Of a stretch of 9,511 nucleotides of DNA, positions 6,409 to 9,511 are shown piece after piece. Each line of letters begins with the position of its first letter. Within the stretch, counting starts at the first letter, position 1. The position numbers were made by a program, and so were the translations under genes. This DNA comes from Deltaproteobacteria bacterium. GTDB lineage: Bacteria; Desulfobacterota; DSM-4660; Desulfatiglandales; HGW-15. Where the stretch lies: NCBI GenBank assembly GCA_019307805.1, contig JAFDIX010000071.1, positions 1 through 9,511 on the forward strand, written 5' to 3'. Below the pieces are notes generated by a model. It was not told the DNA's origin, searched no databases, and saw only the letters and a program-made list of their open reading frames with translations.

Positions 6409-6444
6409 AGGACATTCTGAAAGATAGAATTTAGTGGAGCCTCC

Positions 6445-7677
6445 CTACAACTGAAGGGTCACCCGAAGGTACCGCTTTTTGCCTCCTCTGAGGAGAATGG
6501 AGTCATCGATCAAGTCCTTGAGGGCAATGACCTGGTCAAAGGCCGCTATTCTTTCTTGATTTACATAGCCTCCGCCTTGGGCAATAAGGCGTCGCGCCTC
6601 GCCTCTGGTCTTACTCAGGCCAACCCTTTCAAAGAGGATGTATGCCGGGATCCCCTGAACGAGTTCATCCCGGCCAATAGAATGGGTGGGCACGGACTCG
6701 GAGAAACCCGAAGCATCCTCCTGGAAGAGCTGCCGGGACGCCAGCCTTGCCTTCTCTGCTTCCTCAGGCCCATGGCAGAGCTTTGTGGCCTCATATGCGA
6801 GAATTTCCTTGGCCTTTCGGATATCAGCTCCCTCCAGGGCCCCAAGCCTTTCTATTTCCTCCATGGGGAGGAAAGTAAACAGGGCCAAAAAACGATGGGT
6901 ATCCTGATCGTCCTGGTTCATCCAGTACTGGTAGTACTCATAGGGGGACGTCAGCTCCGGATCCAGCCACACGGCCCCTTTGTGGGTCTTCCCCATTTTG
7001 ATCCCGGCGGATGTGGTGATCAGAGGGAATGTGAGACCGTGAATCACCTCTCCCTCCAAACGTCTTGTCAAATCCTCCCCTGCCAGGATGTTTCCCCATT
7101 GGTCATTGCCGCCCATCTGCAGTCGGCAGTCATAGTGTTTGAAAAGATACCAGAAGTCGTAGGCCTGAAGCAGCATGTAATTAAACTCAATAAAACTGAG
7201 TCCGGTCTTCAACCTGGCCTTGTAACTCTCTGCTGCCAGCATCCTGTTCACGCTGAAATGACGTCCGATATCCCTTAAAAAATCGACATAGTTCAGGGGG
7301 GTCAACCAGTCCGCATTGTTCACCATGATTGCTCTGTCCTGGCCAAAATCAATAAACCTGGAGAGCTGTTTCTTAATCCCCTGGGCGTTCTGATCAATCT
7401 CTTCCCTGCTCATTATCGGGCGCATTTCTGTTTTCCCGCTGGGGTCCCCCACCATGGCCGTACCGCCACCTACGACTGCGATGGGTCTGTGTCCCGCTCT
7501 CTGCATATGCGCCAGTGACATTATGGGGACGAGACTCCCCAGGTGGAGGCTGCTCCCCGTAGGGTCAAATCCGATGTAACAGGTTGTCGGCTTTTCCAGG
7601 AGGGTCTTCACCAGCCCGGCATCGGTTACCTGCTCTACAAATCCCCGTGCTTCAAAAATATCGTAGACGTTATCCAA
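6445..7677 (-). CDS. tyrS: Tyrosyl-tRNA synthetase
   Basis: This class I aminoacyl-tRNA synthetase charges tRNA-Tyr in the cytoplasm. With the TTG start, residues align with the Geobacillus enzyme: Y34, D38, HLGS at 45-48 (usual HIGH or HLGH), D78, Y167, Q171, D174, and Q193 in GNDQWGN. KMGKT (227-231) is the KMSKS equivalent and an S4 RNA-binding domain covers about 342-406. Length (410) is normal. Two starts are possible: TTG at 7677, with GAGGA five bases upstream and immediately after the rodZ-like stop, and GTG at 7689, overlapping that gene by 11 bases with a poorer Shine-Dalgarno. TTG is preferred. The Shine-Dalgarno lies in the last codons of the upstream gene, so the two are probably translationally coupled. 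Ser replaces His at position 48, which contacts the ATP ribose in the model enzyme. Confidence 0.93.
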   Translation of the reverse strand: MDNVYDIFEARGFVEQVTDAGLVKTLLEKPTTCYIGFDPTGSSLHLGSLVPIMSLAHMQRAGHRPIAVVGGGTAMVGDPSGKTEMRPIMSREEIDQNAQGIKKQLSRFIDFGQDRAIMVNNADWLTPLNYVDFLRDIGRHFSVNRMLAAESYKARLKTGLSFIEFNYMLLQAYDFWYLFKHYDCRLQMGGNDQWGNILAGEDLTRRLEGEVIHGLTFPLITTSAGIKMGKTHKGAVWLDPELTSPYEYYQYWMNQDDQDTHRFLALFTFLPMEEIERLGALEGADIRKAKEILAYEATKLCHGPEEAEKARLASRQLFQEDASGFSESVPTHSIGRDELVQGIPAYILFERVGLSKTRGEARRLIAQGGGYVNQERIAAFDQVIALKDLIDDSILLRGGKKRYLRVTLQL

Positions 7678-7678
7678 T

Positions 7679-8614
7679 CTATTCCTCACAATAGCTCGAC
7701 TGAAAACCTTCGGGGAAACTCAGCCGGACCACCTGTCCTGCGGTCCCCAGGTCTTTCAGTATCTTCTCGTTGAATTCAAACTCTACGCCTGCTGCGTTTC
7801 CTACGATGACATGGAAACCCTTCTCAGCTTCCCACTGGGGCCTGCTCCCGGGTTGAAATACATACTCCTTGGCTTCTTTATCATCCACGCAGATGCGTAT
7901 CCACGTCCTGCCCCGGATGTCCGCCCGAAGCACCAGCCATTCGGGTGCCGGTTGTACCTCCGTGACTTCCGGGGTACGGACCTCAATTTTTTCCTCTACC
8001 GGTGGTGGAATCTCACCTGGGCTCTCCTTCACCTCCACGGTTGGAGGAGGTTCTGGTTTGGCCTCGACCGGCGACGCCATCTCTTTCTTTATCTCAGCCG
8101 GTCGTTGCTTTTGCAGGGGAGGCTCTCTGCCCTGTTCCTTTTGGATCAAAGGGGGCAATGCCTTTTCAGGAACAGGGGCCTCCTTACTGTCGGGATACCC
8201 TTTCCACAGGTAGTAGGCGACCCCAATCGCACCTAACAAAACCAGTATAAGCAAAATTCGCCACTTTTTGCCCTTGCTGGGCTCCACATAGAATCTGTGG
8301 GGAGCGGATTCCGTTGGCACATCCCGCTCATAGCGTTCCAGTATTTCCCGGGCATTGAGATGGAGGGTCCTGGCATAGGATGTAATAAATCCTTTGACGA
8401 AAACAGGCGGAGGCAACTCTTTCCATTCCTCCGCCTCCAGGGCCTCGATGAAATGACGCCGCAGTTTTGTCGCATCTGCGATGTCTTCACGGGTGAGCCC
8501 CTGCTTTTCCCTTTCAGTCCGCAGGAGTGCACCTACACCGGTCCCGGTCCTTTGCCCGATTTCCCTCTCTTCGGTCTCCGGACTATGCCCTTTTTTTAGG
8601 TCCTCTTCCCCCAT
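7679..8614 (-). CDS. RodZ-like membrane protein (N-terminal HTH, TM segment, DUF4115-type C-terminus)
   Basis: This 311-residue protein has the RodZ layout: a cytoplasmic HTH_25-type helix-turn-helix (about 26-97, with LRTEREKQGLTREDIADATK and a YAR motif), a basic segment, one transmembrane helix (about 118-137), a long periplasmic Pro/Glu/Lys-rich linker (about 140-225) and a C-terminal beta-rich domain (about 226-305) with the ADIRGRTWIRICVDDKE pattern of DUF4115. In E. coli RodZ the HTH binds MreB and the protein shapes the cell; that function is inferred here. mreB is not in the window, so the symbol is not assigned. The ATG at 8614 has GAGAG five bases upstream. It starts 15 bases after the SurA-like gene and ends one base before the preferred tyrS start. 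The linker is low complexity and will align poorly. Confidence 0.85.
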   Translation of the reverse strand: MGEEDLKKGHSPETEEREIGQRTGTGVGALLRTEREKQGLTREDIADATKLRRHFIEALEAEEWKELPPPVFVKGFITSYARTLHLNAREILERYERDVPTESAPHRFYVEPSKGKKWRILLILVLLGAIGVAYYLWKGYPDSKEAPVPEKALPPLIQKEQGREPPLQKQRPAEIKKEMASPVEAKPEPPPTVEVKESPGEIPPPVEEKIEVRTPEVTEVQPAPEWLVLRADIRGRTWIRICVDDKEAKEYVFQPGSRPQWEAEKGFHVIVGNAAGVEFEFNEKILKDLGTAGQVVRLSFPEGFQSSYCEE

Positions 8615-8629
8615 GGGTCTCTCGAAATC

Positions 8630-9511
8630 TCAAAAGGTTATCTTCGTATAGGAACTCTCACGGAGTTCCTTTATCCATGATTGGTATAATTGATCTACTT
8701 CCTCTTTGTATAAAATATTATAAATGGCATCTTTCACCTCTGCAAAGGCCTTTGTTTTCCCTTCGTCTTTCTCAACTATTTTGAGAATCTGCACCCCGTT
8801 CTGCCGAACAAGGAGTTCACTCACTCCGCCTTTCGGTATCCCCTGGCAGATTTTCCTCAATTCAGGGTCAAGTTCATCGGTTTTGAAAGTGCCCAGATCT
8901 CCCCCCTGTTGTGCGGCCGGCCCCTGGGAAAACTCCTTTGCAAGTGCTCCAAAATCCTCACCCTGCTTCAACCTGGCTAGAATTTCTTCGCCCTTCTTGC
9001 GCACCCCTTGCAGTTCCCTTTTATCACCATGCTTCTTGACCGTGAGAATGATGGTCGCGATACGGACCCTGCCCTCTGTGGTGAATTCATCCCTATGGTC
9101 TTCATAGAATTTCTTCAACTCCTCTTCCCTGATGATAATCTTGGAATTGACCGCGTAGTTGATCAGTTGGTAACGCTCCAGATCCCCCCTGAGGTCATCC
9201 CGGTAGCTTTTTATGGTAACCCCTTCCTTATTGAGTCTCGCAAGGAGGTCCTCCTGGGTCCATTGGTTATTCCGTTTCACCCTCTCAACAGCATTGTCGA
9301 TTTCCTTTTCTGTGATCCGAATGTTCAGTTCTTTAACCTTCCTCTGTGCAATCTTCTGGTCTATGAGAAACTCCAATACTTTCTTGCGCATTTCCATAAA
9401 CTTCTGTTCATCTTGAAGCCTCATTTCGTCCGGTGAAGTGCCGGTCATTTCCTTCATCTTCTTGTTCAATTCGTGAAGTGTAATGACATCGTCATTCACA
9501 ACAGCGACAAC
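8630..9511 (-). CDS. SurA-like periplasmic peptidyl-prolyl isomerase (partial, 5' end outside the window)
   Basis: The visible 293 residues start in frame at the window edge with VVAVVNDDVITLHEL, the usual beginning of the mature SurA N-terminal domain. The start codon and signal peptide are therefore missing; GTG at 9499 is an internal Val codon. Residues 1-145 are a helical SurA_N-type chaperone region and 146-250 form one parvulin rotamase domain, with EGRVRIATIIL, GEDFGALAKEFSQG and GGDLGTF motifs. A C-terminal helical tail follows. E. coli SurA has two parvulin domains; only one is present here, as in many single-domain relatives. The likely role is folding or chaperoning of outer-membrane proteins in the periplasm. 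It ends 15 bases before the RodZ-like gene, so they probably share a transcript. Confidence 0.88.
   Translation of the reverse strand, partial: VVAVVNDDVITLHELNKKMKEMTGTSPDEMRLQDEQKFMEMRKKVLEFLIDQKIAQRKVKELNIRITEKEIDNAVERVKRNNQWTQEDLLARLNKEGVTIKSYRDDLRGDLERYQLINYAVNSKIIIREEELKKFYEDHRDEFTTEGRVRIATIILTVKKHGDKRELQGVRKKGEEILARLKQGEDFGALAKEFSQGPAAQQGGDLGTFKTDELDPELRKICQGIPKGGVSELLVRQNGVQILKIVEKDEGKTKAFAEVKDAIYNILYKEEVDQLYQSWIKELRESSYTKITF

Noticed and set aside
6556..7278. Plus-strand open frame of 240 residues opposite tyrS
   Set aside because: Antisense shadow of a clear tyrosyl-tRNA synthetase, with no independent support.
9497..9499. GTG as a start codon of the SurA-like gene
   Set aside because: The frame continues to the window edge with VVAV, matching the conserved start of the mature SurA domain, so this GTG is an internal valine and the gene is truncated.

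Overview
All eight genes that can be supported lie on the minus strand, so the text below runs from the high-coordinate end downward. The gene set (SurA-type chaperone, RodZ-like protein, tyrosyl-tRNA synthetase, sigma-32, TPR lipoprotein, LolA/LolB-like lipoprotein), the diderm lipoproteins and the style of the intergenic palindromes suggest a Gram-negative proteobacterium. The Desulfobacterota (former Deltaproteobacteria) are most likely. This is inferred from recalled family resemblance; no database search was possible.

Block 1 (9511 to about 2777) is a tightly packed housekeeping and envelope cluster. It starts with a 5'-truncated SurA/parvulin prolyl isomerase cut by the window edge. A RodZ-like membrane protein follows after 15 bases. 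tyrS begins at, or overlapping, the rodZ-like stop codon. rpoH (sigma-32) follows after 36 bases. After an 88-base GC-rich leader come a 15-repeat TPR lipoprotein and an overlapping LolA/LolB-like lipoprotein. Together they cover periplasmic folding, cell shape, heat-shock transcription and outer-membrane lipoproteins.

Block 2 (about 2776 to 2115) is a 662-base gap without a convincing gene. It holds an inverted-repeat element with arms of GGAGT-type repeats (2562-2711), a second imperfect palindromic element of dispersed-repeat type (2351-2457), and a near-consensus sigma-70 promoter (TTGACA, 18 bases, TATACT) preceded and overlapped by phased copies of CGGATA plus a perfect CGAACGTTCG palindrome.

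Block 3 (2114 to 53) is the operon that promoter drives: a small single-domain cupin and two short-chain dehydrogenases with different cofactor signatures. It looks like a catabolic or detoxification unit under dedicated control; its substrate cannot be read from the sequence. The window ends in what looks like half of another dispersed palindrome.

No wholly new system is evident. The best leads are the cupin-SDR promoter with its phased repeats, the two intergenic elements, the lysine-rich, homopolymer-coded N-terminus of the sigma factor, and the replacement of the last HIGH-motif histidine in TyrS.
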